The notes beneath the pieces are model-generated. The model saw nothing but the letters and a program-made list of their open reading frames with translations. It was not told the origin of the DNA and searched no databases. DNA of 64,000 bases from Adiantum capillus-veneris. Taxonomy: Eukaryota > Streptophyta > Polypodiopsida > Polypodiales > Pteridaceae. The stretch is taken from the NCBI GenBank assembly GCA_014529385.2, contig CM043957.1, positions 82,366,881 through 82,430,880 on the forward strand. The letters are read 5' to 3'. The translations under genes and the position numbers were made by a program. Shown here in pieces: positions 40,790 through 53,042 of the stretch (the first letter of the stretch is position 1; each line of letters begins with the position of its first letter).

Positions 40790-43700
40790 TCCTTGGAGAA
40801 TCGTTTTTGTCCTCGAAAACAAACGTATGAAAATGTTTCTTAAGTGCGGAGACATTCTCCCATGTAGAGCCTTCTTCAGGTCTATCTAGCCATTTGACCA
40901 ATACCTGTCGTCTAACATGATGTCTGGTGCGAAGCTCATGAGAATCCAAAATCTTTTCGGGCTCATGAGGAATGCTTGGCGGTTCGATAAGGTCAACCAG
41001 CACACCTATGTCAATGACATTATCATTCTGTCCTAGCTGTTTTCTAAACGGCTAACATGGAAAACAGGATGAACTCGTGAGTGCTCTGGAAGAGCTAACT
41101 TATAGGCCACTTGACCTATACATTTGAGAATGGTAAATGGTCCACAATAGCGTGGTGAAAGTTTAACAACTTTTCCCATCTTCAGACTTTCTGAATGCTC
41201 CGGAACTTTGAGCAAAACCTTGTCTCCTTCTTCAAAAGTAGCAAGACGTCGATGCTCATCTGCGTACTTCTTATATCAATCTTGAGCTTGCTTAACATTC
41301 TGTCGAGCAACTCGAAGCATGTCAAAGTGGTCTTGGAGAAAATCCTTCGCTTGTTGTATCTTCTCCTTAGCCAACCCCACCGTAACGGGTGATCTAGGTT
41401 GAAATGTATACAAAAGCGTCACATGCTTTGAATTGTTATTAGCAAATTCCAATATAGGTAAGTAGTCTTCCCAATCGGTTTGCTTCTTGCTAACGTATGC
41501 TCGTACCATATCCTCTAGCACTTGATTAACTCTTTCTGTTTGACCATCCATTTTTGGATGATCAGTCGTACTTAGATTAAGTTTAGTTTCCAACTTTTGG
41601 AACACAGCTCTCCAGAAGTGATTATCAAACTTTCGATCTCTGTCACTAATGATACTAGCTGGAAGACCATAGAGTCTATATATATGCTCTACAAATAGCC
41701 GTGCTAATTCCGGTGTCTTAACCGTAGTCTTAGTGGGAATGAATCGACCCCTCTTTGTGAGACGGTCTACAATCACCCAAATGGCATCATGGCCACGATT
41801 TGTAGTAGGTAGTCCTACTACAAAATCCATAGAGATACTCTCCCACTTACCTTGTGGAATCTCTAAACGATGTAAAAGGCCACCTACCTTGAGGCGCTCT
41901 GCCTTATTAACTTGGCACTGTTGGTAGTTTAGTACGTACTCTTGAACATCATGATGTAAGCCCGGCCAATAACATTGCCGTCGAACTAAGGCATACGTCT
42001 TACGGATACCTGGATGACCAGCACTTGGACTATCGTGACACTCAAATAAGATTTGGCGCCTAGTGTCTGAGTCCTTTGGCACACATACTCTACCTTTGTG
42101 GAGTAAGTAGCCATCATCAATGGAAAGATTCTTCCATCGCTTAAGCTCTTTCTGAGTAGGGGTGGAGCTTTGTGTGTTGGAGTTTCTATCTGCGCGTGCA
42201 GAGACATGTTGATCTGGCTGTTCAAAGACATGTGAGTGTGAGGGATCCCTTTTTAAAACTGCATTCCACACTTTAGCATATGAGTGATCTTGTGCACACT
42301 AGCCACGTAATGACTCCAAAAATCCACTCTTTAGTTTTGTGAAAGCAAGTGAATTAATATGAGGCATCCGACTTAGTGCATCCGCTACTACATTATATCG
42401 CCCCTTGCGATATTGTAGCTTACAATCATAATCTTGAAGGATTTCTGCCCATCTAGCTTTACGGACCTTCAAGTCTGTTTGAGTAGTAAACCATTTGATA
42501 CTCTCATGGTAAAAAACTACTTCAAACTCAGCACCATATAAATAGTGTCACCACTTTCGTAAAGCGTGAATTATGGCATAGATCTCTCTCTCATAGACAA
42601 AATAATGTTGTTGAGCTCTATCAAACTTTTTACTTTCAAAGGCTATAGGTCTTCCCTCCTGGAGAAGTACCGCACCAATGGCTTTATCACTAGCATCAGT
42701 CTCTACCACAAACGGCTTAAGTGGGTCGATGATTGCTAGGATGGGATAAGTGGCTATAGCTACCTTGAGCTGTTCGAAATTGCGTTTTTGGGCTTCTTCC
42801 CAAGAAAAGGTCTTACCTTTTGCTTTAAGTTGAACCGTCATAGGAACAATGATTTTGGCATAGTCACGATATACTGTTGATAAAATCCAGCCATGCCTAA
42901 AAATATTTGAAGCTCCTCAACCGTGTTGGGATGTGGCCATCGAAGAATGGCAGCGACCTTGTCAGTGTCCATCTTGATGCCAGAATAAGAGATTACATGA
43001 TCGAGGTAATGTATCTCTGTTTTAAAGAAATTGCACTTGCTTTGCTTAGCATACAGCGCGTGAGCTCGTAGCTGTTCAAACACTAATCGTAAGTGTTTTA
43101 TGTGTTCATCTTCAGTCTTACTGTAAATGAGAATATCATCAAGGAAAACAAGACAGGGACGTAAGACACTATCCATGAGTGTCATAAATGTAGCTAGAGC
43201 ATTGGTTAGACCAAAAGGCATAACCAAAAATTCAAAATGCCTGAACCGTGTTCTAAAGGCAGTTTTGGAGATATCTTGCAGTAGGATACGTACATGGTGG
43301 TATCCTGAACGAAGATCTATCTTTGTATAGTATCTTGCCCCGTGGAGTTGATCAAATTACTCATCTACTCGAGGCAGAGGATACTTGTTCTTGATGGTTA
43401 TCGCATTTAATCCGCGATAATCTACGCACATGCGCATAGTACCATCTACGCAATAATCTTTGTATAGTATCTTGCCCCGTGGAGTTGATCAAATTACTCA
43501 TCTACTCGAGGCAGAGGATACTTGTTCTTGATGGTTATCGCATTTAATCCGCGATAATCTACGCACATGCGCATAGTACCATCTACGCATAGTACCATAC
43601 TTGTTCTTGATGGTTATCGCATTTAATCCGCGATAATCTACGCACATGCGCATAGTACCATCTTTCTTTTTTACCAATAGAATTGGTGATGCCCAAGGAG

Positions 43701-45908
43701 AAGTGCTAGGTCTAATGAAACCACGAGCGAGGTAGTCAGCCAACTGACTCTCAACCTCCTTGGCTTCTTTAGCACTCATACGATAAGGTGGTTTACTCAC
43801 CGGTTTAGTGCCTGGCAAGACATCTATGCCATGCTGCACATCACGTGTAGGAGGTAAACCCAGTGGTAAATCACTTGAGAGCACATCACTATACTCCGTG
43901 AGTAAGTGAGTCAGCTTTTGCCATGCGCAAAAGGAGAAAGTAAACTAGAGTTATGTTGGGATGGAGAATCTTGTAATTCTTATAATGTTTGTTTTACAAC
44001 AGTTGCACGTGCTCTATAGAATTAAAATTGAGAGCACTTTTCTTGTTAGATTTGTTAACACTTTGTTTATGAGTATAATTCATTGCACTTTGCATACCAT
44101 TACTAGAATTCATCGCACTTTGCATACCATTACTAGAATTCACCGCACTTTGCTCTTGAGAATTCACAAGACTTGAGACCAGTAGTAACACAAAAAGACT
44201 TCATCTATTAAATTTGCTTTCTACAAAATAGAAAGCTCGGCTGTACATATAAGAGGTGCAGATGGTATATTTTTCTCACCAAGCAAAATCACATGTTTAC
44301 CATTGGCCATAAAGGATAAGGAGTTGTGTTCATAACTAGTGTGCAATGTGTTTCCTAAACCCTGCAGCCACTCCCGTCCTAACTACATTAGCACGGTCCA
44401 TGTTTATAACTTGGAAGTCAAGGGTCATCGTATGATCTTGAACAATAAGCTTAACCCCTTGAACTACCGTGTCCCATACTTCTTTATCATTCCCAGACAT
44501 CTGCTCCACCACATACTTGTGAGAGCAGGGAGTCTCTGTAAGCTTCAATTTCTTGACTAGCTTATAGTTCAAGAAGTTATGAGTTGCACCATCATCCACT
44601 AAAATACAAACATGTTTTTCGTTAGTAGTGCCATGCATGCGAATCAAATCATGGGGGCCAAAGGTGGGCTGCCACATTGAAGCAGGCACACAACACTTGT
44701 GCTTTTCTTCCATATGAAGAACCTCTACAACACAATATTTAGGAGATGAATCTAATGTGAGGCGTTGCACCGTGTGCATGGCCTTGTCTTTGCCTTGCAA
44801 AAGAGGACAATCTTTCTTGTTATGTTGGTCCGAAAGACATCTAAAACACAAATTGTGTTTCTTTGCACACTCAAAATCAGCAATGCTGAGAGACCCACGC
44901 GGAGTATCTCGTGATTGCTTAGGCTTCTTAGCCTCTTGTGGGCGTGGAGAGGTAGATTGTCTCTTATTCCTCTTGGAACGTGTGGGAGATCTACCTTGCC
45001 ATTGGCTCTTAGCCACATTTCTCTTAGCAAAAGTATTCTTTGAGTAGGGAACATTTCCTTTCCTCTCTTGGTCATCATCATATCTTTGTGCATGACTAAT
45101 GGTTCTTCCTTTTTTGGATGTTGGGTCTTAACATGAAGACGATAGTCTTTGTCAAGATCCCTATTAAACGTATCTTTTGGAATTCATCTAGACCTTCTAG
45201 TTTTAATATGATTTCCCGATACTTTGAAAGGTACTGTGTGAGAGAGAGGCCAGACATGGGGCATGCATCCCATGCTAACCAATTCTTATCTTCTTCATTG
45301 GAGTCCAAAAACTCTTTGGAGAAAGAAACTTGAAACACAGCCCAAGAGGGAGGACGAGAATCTATTGGAAATGTCATCCACCACTTATAGGCCTTGCCTT
45401 TAAGAGATAGACTTGTTTCCACATCTGTCTTTATATCCGGGGTGTGTTTCAATCTATGAATATCACTCCATTTGTGTAAGAACGTATTGACCGCATCCTT
45501 GTTGCGATCACGCTCTTCCCCGTGAAACTCAAGAATGGTGATATTCTTAAGTAATGCATTGCTACCTTCTGCATTTTCTGCAGCACTTGTCTCTTGGACT
45601 CCTTGAGTCGTGCGAGCTTGGTTCCCTTGAACCGTGCCACTTGTGGCTCCTTGAGTTGTATGTGAATTCATAAATTTCACAAGTAACTCTGTAAGATTGG
45701 TAACATTTGCATTGAGTGCAGAGAGGTTTCTTTCAAGTACACTTTGGTGATGTTCCAAAGTCTTGAAAGAAGCCATATCTACAAGTCCATGATCTCCTAG
45801 ATCATCATCATCATGCATATTAGTGTCAGAAACACCCGTGGTGCCCTAATTTTGATCTACGTGCTCAAAATCAAACGTGTGTGTAGGTCGGATATCCTCA
45901 CTGGCCAT
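40790..45908 (-). pseudogene. G3 Gag-Pol, degenerate
   Basis: Gag begins MASEDIRPTHTF at about 45908 and meets a TAG at 45846-45848. It is then open from 45818 to 45096. The zinc knuckle is CFRCLSDQHNKKDC (about 44810-44855). The protease site reads VDDGATHNF, with D in place of T/S. RT includes [18 protein letters not shown]-type sequence, VDYRGLN, KIDLRSGYHHVRI, VMPFGLTN and FLDDILIYS. A TAA lies at 43357-43359 and a repeated segment at 43321-43668. RNase H has ETDASDKAIGAVL. The integrase (42271-41276) has HDSPSAGHPG, QCQVNKAE, MDFVVGLP, ISDRDRKF and HPKMDGQTERVN. A TGA at 41276-41278 and a frameshift near 41030 precede the chromodomain (RRQVLVKWLDRPEEGSTWE) at 41003-40790. Confidence 0.88.
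43321..43668 (-). repeat. Local triplication inside the G3 RT region
   Basis: A unit of about 137 bp starting CTTTGTATAGTATCTTGCCC occurs at 43321 and 43458. A partial third copy starts ACTTGTTCTTGATGG at 43608. All contain CCGCGATAATCTACGCAC. In coding sense this repeats the VDYRGLN region and destroys the RT. Confidence 0.85.
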
Positions 45909-46284
45909 GGTAAACACACACTAATGCAAAGAGAGAAAAAGAAACGACAACTTGTACCTTGAGAAATTGAAGTCTTTGTGTTTTGTATGCTCCGCGATTT
46001 GCGTTGCATGCGAACGTCGCCTTGCGAAAAGTTGAGCGCTTCACTTGTCGTTCCTTGTAAGAACACCTTTGATGATTCTTCACAAAAACTCATCGTATTT
46101 GTGAAGGCTTTTCTTCACTTTGAAGCTACCTCCTTGAGGAAAAAAGAATTTTTGGAGGAAAACTTACCTTCCTCCAAGAAGTGAAAAGGAAGGGTAAAGC
46201 TACTTCCTTGAAGTTTGAAGCTTTCTCTTTCCTTCTAGTTTTCCTTTCAACACAAGTAGACTATCTTTCCTTGTTATACACAAC

Positions 46285-46400
46285 AAGGGCCAATAGCTTG
46301 ATGGTAAAGTGTTGACCTCTTACCCTCACGGGATGGGTTCAACCCTCCTTTATGCAAGGGTTAAGTGGGCCTTCCTACGCACGCAGCCAATAGAAGCCTT
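46285..46400 (+). mobile_element. tRNA-like pol III promoter, probable SINE head
   Basis: A box-like TAGCTTGATGGT at 46294-46305 and a B box GGGTTCAACCC at 46335-46345 are about 30 bp apart, as in tRNA genes and tRNA-derived SINEs. The acceptor stem halves do not pair, so it is not a working tRNA. It sits in the G3 leader. The 3' end and flanking duplication were not resolved. Confidence 0.45.
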
Positions 46401-46636
46401 CGGAGCCTCAGTGCAGTCGAGTTTGCCTCGATTGCCCGTCTTGTTCATGCACTGTGGAGGGCGTGGGTGGGGCGGTCGCGGTCGGTTATCGTTGTTTGGC
46501 CATGCGCTACCCGCACAAAAAACTGCACTTGTCTTCTTTTTGCTGCATAGCGGAGACGTCGCTGTCTGCGAAACATGGGGGAGAAGCAGGGCGTCGCACA
46601 CACATGCAAGCCGCTTTTAGCCTCCTCCCAAAAATA

Positions 46637-46648
46637 GCTCGGATATCA
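46637..46648 (-). other. G3 primer binding site
   Basis: The minus strand reads TGATATCCGAGC, one base after the LTR. This is 10 of 12 matches to TGGTATCAGAGC. Confidence 0.6.
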
Positions 46649-46649
46649 G

Positions 46650-46767
46650 TGAAAGGACGGTTGCATGTGCTAGTCTCTACCAAACTGTTCTATCTTATAG
46701 CCTCCCCCTAGCGTACACACTGTCCGGTTGTGCCGATGGCCTTGCCCATAGGACCCATGTCCTTACA
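46650..46767 (-). repeat. G3 5' LTR
   Basis: A 118-bp sequence from TGAAAGGACGG to CCTTACA, paired with 40640-40762 and followed by CATGT. Confidence 0.85.
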
Positions 46768-46772
46768 CATGT

Positions 46773-47405
46773 ACATGAAGGGAAAGTCGCTAGTGTAACG
46801 CCAGCTAGAGAGGTTACTGTAAGTGCTCGTTTGTAAGTTTTTTGAAGTGAGACTTGTATATAACTAAAAATCAAGGGATCATATTCCTTTTGATTGGGAT
46901 TTACTAAGAGTTTTTTTGGTATACCTTTTTGTGCTAAGGTTGAAGTTTGAACGCTCTTAGACTGTAAAGCGATAGAGGTGTCCCCCTTTTTCTTTTTCTC
47001 AACAATGTCAAGCTGTGGGGAAGAAGCTAGTCTTCTATGAGGAAGAAGATGACGGTTATAGTGGTGTACTCGCAATGGTGGATAGGGATCTAGAGACTAA
47101 GGTGGTGTTGAATCGTCCCTCCAAAAGAGATTTAGGAACATAAAGTGGGCAGATCAACATATCACCATCATAAACATTTACGAACTTTTCTTTGTTAGGC
47201 CTAGGTTAAGATCGTACAGGCCAAAGGCCAGGACAAACATGTGGTCAAGGGGGTCCTATTATTAGCAAGACGGGGCCTATATAGGGCATGATTGGGTGGA
47301 GATTTGCATGGTCCACAGTCCCGTCTATCTTACACTAATATCAGAGCTTAGGGAAGGGGGAAAGACGGATAGCAAGGCATGGAGGTCTTGTCATGATGCA
47401 TGCAT

Positions 47406-47462
<57 letters not shown>

Positions 47463-50400
47463 TGAATCAGACTATGGGCAAGGTCCCTTATGGTAATATG
47501 GCATTCTTGACGTGCATGTGGGAAATAGCCCTTGTGTGCAGGGAAATAGAGGGGCGCACAACACCGAATCCGGCAAAGGAAGGCTCAGGAGGATCATGGT
47601 AGTATGAGGGGCAAGTCATGTTTTTGCACCATGCAGATGCTCCCTTTTGTTTTTGGGGTTCACAAGCAGGCACCCCAAATTGGGCACCCTACCCACCTAA
47701 GGGCCTTAGCCCATGATAGACAAATGCAAGTTGGCAAATTGCACGTGAGCATCGATGTGAAGACCTTGGGGCTAAGCAGCCTTGACAAGAACAAATTTTG
47801 AAGTTCTAAGCTGCAGCAAATAGAAAGCTTGAAGCCTTTCGGATTGTGGGGTTTACAATCACATGTCTGGAAACACAAGGTTCTTGAGAAACTCACGCCT
47901 ATGAAGGGCATGCCGGTCGCATTACGTCAAGCAACTGGGTATAGCATGCAAAGCATGTAGCAAGATTTTTTTGGAAATCCATGCAAGGCATCAACTTGCT
48001 TGCAATCTTGGAAAAGGACCATTCTAGCATAGACACCTTGGCAACAAGCCTTGGTAAGGCCATCTTGGCATGGTCTGAAAATAGGCAAAGAGTCTTGAAG
48101 CTTCATAACTTTGACAGACACAAGATTTCATGGAAATTCATGGTACAAGCAAGCCAAGGACTATCAAGCAAATGTATTTGCTAAAAGGCCATTTCTCTCA
48201 AATCGGACCATATGGGTCTCAAGGTTAAGAAGACGGACAAGATCAAAGTAGTTTTTGATCATGAGAATGAGGTAACTTCTTTTCGTTTTTTTTTCATTTT
48301 ATTTCTCAATTATAGCTTCGAAATTTTGACAAGGTTGCTTGGAAACAAAGTCAAGCCAGGCAAGGCGTGTGACTTGTAAGGTCAGGATATGCGACAAAGC
48401 TGATCAGTGTTGCATTTTGTAGAAGCTGGCAGGCATTTGTTTCCATTGTTTGAAGTTTTGGTTTTGCTAGGGCATGGCTCCTAGGCAAATTTTCCAAACC
48501 TGATGCAATCATGCACATGCCATTGTTTTCAAGAATACATGGTAACAGGTGCATGCAAACCATATTGGGTAACTTAGATACGCTTTGTTTGTGAAATTAC
48601 TACAATTATTATTTTTACTTCTAGTACGATAACCTACCCAACAAGGTCAAAAATCACCAAGATTAATTTTCTTTTAACTTTGTTTAATATGAAAATGACA
48701 TACCATACACCAAGAAAGGTTTTATGAATTGTGTAGGGCTTTCAGAAGCATGGCTCCCTATCTACATGTATTGGGTATAAGATCACTCTACAACAAATAC
48801 AGATTGCTCAAGTGCAACAAAAAATACTTACATGAAGCACATTGGACACACATGGACGTCCACAACTATGAGTTGCATCCAATGTCCATCACCATATGAT
48901 AGGATGCTATAACTTTTGATGCCAAGGACAATCAATATGTATGTTAACTTTAAGTTTCAATTTTGAACTTATTCACTTTTGCAGGACTTTATACAATGCC
49001 AACTTTGACAAGCAAATGTTGCTACAGTCATTTATAGTGGCAGTCGAGGTTCTCTCCAAGATGTACGAATTAGAAAGGCCAACTCTTCAAGAAACTTCGA
49101 CAAGGTCATTCCTGTTTTGTTTCAGCTTGAGCATCTATTCGCTATGAGCACTCAATCACTGTTTTGTCTCATCTTTTTGATGAAATTATGCAAATCAAGG
49201 CTTCACTTTAAGACATGTTCCATGTATGCTTCCAAAGTTTGAAATATGCTATTAGCATGTGAGCTTGGGGAAACTTGCCAATGTATCTGTTTGATTTTTA
49301 ATTGGAGGTCGGTTTGAACCAAGCCACGAGAGAAAGCACGGTACATACATTGATAGCTCTAAATTTCTCAGCATACATGGCTATGAGCCAGACTCAACAA
49401 ATGGGCAACTTGTCTCAGAGGAGCGACGAGGTTAGACAATTTCACGTTCTACTTGTTTTTTTGTCTTTAACTTTTCATTTCAAAGATTTTCTTTGTTGTG
49501 CAATGCAAAGTGCTTTGCCAGCATTACCAAAGTACTATCCATTGACTTCAAATCAAGAATAATGGCACACATATTTGGCACTAAGTGGATATAAGTTCAT
49601 AGTTTCAGTTTGACAATGATAGTGTGATGTATCCATGCCCATGTAGCTGTGCAAGGCACATATAGCAAGAGTATAGTAGTAGCTCATAAGGTTGAGACAA
49701 TCATTGAAGCCAAGGGATTATCAATCTATTTTTATAATATGTATTCATGGCATGCAAATAATATGGCAGTATGTCCACTCCATCATTGTTTACACTCCTG
49801 CAATAACACCATCTACTCTATCCAAGAAGAATTGAGTCTAGTAGATGGGCTTTCAATCATTGCATATATTTACAATGGGGAGCACTTCACATCATTGGCT
49901 CTATGCACAAGGTGCAACCAATCCCAATGATGGTTTCTATGCATAGCAATCAGGCATGGCCTAACTATCAAGCAATCGATTCATGGCACGACATGGATAG
50001 ATTAAGGGAGCCTCCACATTAAGAGTGTTTGTGTGCTGATGCATGCGTGCATGGTGCAGATGTGGTGTGATGTGTGTCTGTGGGAAGGGGAGAAGGAGAG
50101 TGTAGACCGTGTGTGGGTGGAGTCAACCTCTAAGTGAGGATACCCTATTCTTGGTATATGTACAAGAATAAGATGGTGTCAATGGGCGGTTTTGGGGATA
50201 ATTGGTTTGTGAGGTGAGCTTTTGGGTCAGCACCGATCTGCTTGTTGTGAGAAAAAATAAGAGACCAAATTCATGACACCAAGCAAGAGAACTTGAATAA
50301 ACTTAACTTACTCAAAATTGACACCATGAAAGCCACAAGCTGCTAACGGCAGTTAACCAAAGTGGGATTTGATTACAGTTGGCCATTAACGGTGTTGTTG

Positions 50401-51167
50401 AGAAGCTCTCAAGCTTATGAGATCTTAATCCTCCCAAAAATCCTGTGCAAGGGAGTAAAATTAACCCTAATTACAACATAAAATCTTGTCCACTTTAGTA
50501 TGCCATCTTGTAGAGCTTAAAATTAGCACCCTTTTCTTTGGTCAAGAGGAAGAGAGTGAGATTCAAACCATGCATTTTCTTTTGTTTTTCATCTCCCCCT
50601 TCTCATCCTATATTGGTATCTCCTTATTCAGTACAAGGCCAAGCTGTCACACTTCCTTGCTTTGTACCTTCATCACCATAAAGGCTTATCTCCTCCTTCA
50701 TGATGTCCTTGAACCTCCTAATAAGCCAAGAAAGAGATAAATTGGGGCCAAACTTACTTCCAAGCTTGGTCAAAAGAGGGAAAGATCCATCCCGACCTTA
50801 GTCTCTTGATTTTCCCTTAGTATCCTTGCTCCTTTGCCCTTCCTTATCCATACTTTGTGCCTCCTTTCTCCAAGGTCGAAAGAGAAAGAGAGAGATAGAG
50901 ATCTACCGACCTCTCCTTTCTTCTTCACCTTGATCAAAAGAGAGATTGCTAGTGCAATACCCCCCTTCTTGCTCATTCTTCACCCTCGTGTCCTTGAAGA
51001 TTTCTTCCTCGCCTTCTTCCCTCTCCTATGCTTGCCGAGAGAGAGACGTCGACTTCGTTGCTAGAGGGAGAGAGCAAGCCCTCCTTCTTCTCCTCTCTCC
51101 AAACAATTTGTTTCATCATGCTATATCACCTATCCTTTTAATCCCCTTACCTTATGCTTAAAATCCT

Positions 51168-51168
<1 letters not shown>
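46773..51168. other. Non-coding, repeat-poor DNA without recognised genes
   Basis: Apart from the CT tract at 47408-47460 I recognise nothing certain. Two exon-like plus-strand stretches exist. One runs from 48984 (after TTTTGCAG) to about 49104, with LYNANFDKQMLLQSF and VLSKMYELERPTL. The other runs from about 49305 to 49430, with VGLNQATRESTVHTLIALNF, ahead of a GT. Neither matches a family I know. 50480-51160 is pyrimidine-rich. Confidence 0.4.
47408..47460. repeat. (CT)n microsatellite
   Basis: A 53-bp pure TC tract with no LINE sequence recognised on either side. Confidence 0.95.

Positions 51169-51208
<40 letters not shown>
51169..51208. repeat. Poly-G tract of 40 nt
   Basis: The longest homopolymer of the window. 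It is flanked by CCTC and TGCCATG. It may be real slippage or an assembly effect. Confidence 0.9.
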
Positions 51209-51209
<1 letters not shown>

Positions 51210-51728
51210 GCCATGACAAGGGGTAGGAAGCCCGCTTGATGACGTGGTAGTCCAGAGAGTCAGACATCACCAAACACGATGGGAGTGATGCCAAACCGGG
51301 GTGCCATGGAGAGGTGAGAAACTTTGCCTTCTTGACTATGTCATAAGAGGCCCTCCATGGTGGCTATAGGAATTTTAAATCAATTCCTACATAGGAAAAA
51401 CCTATGTATCTTGTAAAATGTATGTGTTCTACTAGTTATACCAAGCTGGATTTCCTATATATATCTAGGAAAAGGAAATGTCTACATAACACGACGATTC
51501 TATATAGGAAAACAAGTGGATTATCTAGGTAACATACTATTCAATATAAGAAAATGATCGTACCTTCTATTTCCTATATAGGGTTAACTAGCACACTTCT
51601 ATTAAATAATATTCTCTATATAGGAAATGTAAACACGTATTTAACTACAATGTAGTGAATGTCCAAACTTTTATTATCCGTAAAAAAAAATCACCGGAGT
51701 TGCTCAACAATGAAAAAAAAAAGCACCA
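51209..51728. other. No recognisable gene
   Basis: AT-rich. TTTCCTATATAGG-like motifs recur about six times between 51385 and 51630 (CCTATGTATC, CTATATAGGAAA and variants) as a loose repeat. Confidence 0.4.
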
Positions 51729-51802
51729 TCTATACTACTTTATATAGCTTTAAAAATATCGAGCTGTGAGCGTTGCCATGTCACGAATGTGTGTACACCT
51801 CC

Positions 51803-51888
<86 letters not shown>

Positions 51889-51900
51889 CAACGTAAGGTG
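51729..51900 (+). mobile_element. Helitron-like 5' terminus with (GA)n, copy 1
   Basis: Host A followed by TCTATACTACTTTATATAG, then CGAGCTGTGAGCGTTGCC and GTCACGAATGTG, a GA tract (51804-51883), and TTTTGCAACGTAAG. Plant Helitrons start with TC and a TATACTACTA-type motif and insert between A and T. A related copy lies at 52330. No 3' end was found on this strand. Confidence 0.45.
51804..51883. repeat. (AG)n microsatellite
   Basis: An 80-bp pure tract inside the Helitron-like copy. Confidence 0.95.
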
Positions 51901-52329
51901 AGCAACACTTTGAGTATGATGGCCATCTCTGAAGGTGAAATTAGGAAGGGACGCTATGGTGCCTACTGGATTGCAGGTTGCATAGATGGTAGAGAAGACC
52001 TATAAGGATAACGGTGATGATGATTGAATTATGTTGATTTTTCAGAGCTATCTTGGTGCTCGACATCTTCCCTTTGCAAGCTTCATTAAACAAAGTTTAT
52101 GAGCACAGCTCAAGAGGAAAGCAAGATGCGGAACTAAGAAGAATAGTGTGAATGCTAAAATGTAGCACTTTTATTTATTGACATTACATCATCAAAGAGT
52201 AGGAAACAACTCATGTTTAAACGACATTTTGGATGAGCCTGATAGAGATGTACGGTTTGTGAACCATGAAACAAATATACTGCAATTAATTAATCCATAA
52301 AGATGCAATGTTCTATGGTTTTCTTGCAA
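51901..52329. other. No recognisable gene
   Basis: AT-rich spacer between the two Helitron-like copies. Confidence 0.35.
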
Positions 52330-52409
52330 TCTATACTACTACTTTATAGAGCTCAAAATATTCTCGAGCTGTGAGCGTTGCCACGTGTCACGAATGTGCG
52401 TGTACATCC

Positions 52410-52454
<45 letters not shown>

Positions 52455-52520
52455 GGTACATCATGGGTCAGAGAGAGAGAGGATTTTGATATCTATTACA
52501 ACACTCTCTGTGTCACGGGT

Positions 52521-52557
<37 letters not shown>

Positions 52558-52675
52558 GGTACATCATGGGTCAGAGAGAGAGAGGATTTTGATATCTATT
52601 ACAACACTCTCTGTGTCACGGGTCACAGAGAGAGAGAGAGATAGAGAGAGAGAGAGTTTTGAAACGTAAGCGCGA
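52330..52675 (+). mobile_element. Helitron-like 5' terminus with (GA)n, copy 2, internally duplicated
   Basis: Host A then TCTATACTACTACTTTATAG, CGAGCTGTGAGCGTTGCCAC, GTGTCACGAATGTG, GA tracts and TTTTGAAACGTAAG, parallel to copy 1. A unit of about 100 bp (ATGCGGTACATCATGGGTCA, a GA run, GGATTTTGATATCTATTACA, then CTCTGTGTCACGGGTC) is repeated in tandem at 52451-52554 and 52554-52656. Confidence 0.45.
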
Positions 52676-52943
52676 GCAAACCATACGTTAATTCTAATAG
52701 ATCGTACAGAGTGAAAGCGATAGAAATGATCATCATGTGCGTTATTCATCTAAGATAGTATGTGAGAAATGTAGATATGAGAGAAGTGAAGAGATGAGAA
52801 TTTTCCCTCCCAAGCCCTATTCTTGCCCGTAGGCAATGAGGATACTGGAGGGGAGAGATGTACCTGTAGCAAAGAGAACCTAAAATTTGTAGAGAGGATG
52901 AATTACTAAGAGTGAGAGAGATAGGTTTGGTTAAGGAGATGAG

Positions 52944-52945
<2 letters not shown>

Positions 52946-53041
<96 letters not shown>
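52946..53041. repeat. (AT)n microsatellite
   Basis: A tract of about 96 bp with one C interruption near 53020. Confidence 0.95.

Positions 53042-53042
<1 letters not shown>

Larger units (their letters stand above)
40640..46767 (-). mobile_element. G3: full-length Ty3/gypsy chromovirus-like element with about 120-bp LTRs
   Basis: A minus-strand element of 6.1 kb. The 3' LTR is at 40640-40762 and the 5' LTR at 46650-46767, both TG...CA. CATGT occurs at 40635-40639 and 46768-46772. The primer site is at 46637-46648. Gag, protease, RT, RNase H, integrase and chromodomain remnants follow in gypsy order from 45908 to 40758. LTRs this short are unusual for gypsy elements. Nonsense codons and a repeated RT segment make it inactive. 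It is a different family from G1. Confidence 0.88.

Noticed and set aside
46287-46360. Functional tRNA gene
   Set aside because: A and B boxes are present, but the acceptor-stem halves do not pair and no clean anticodon arm could be drawn.
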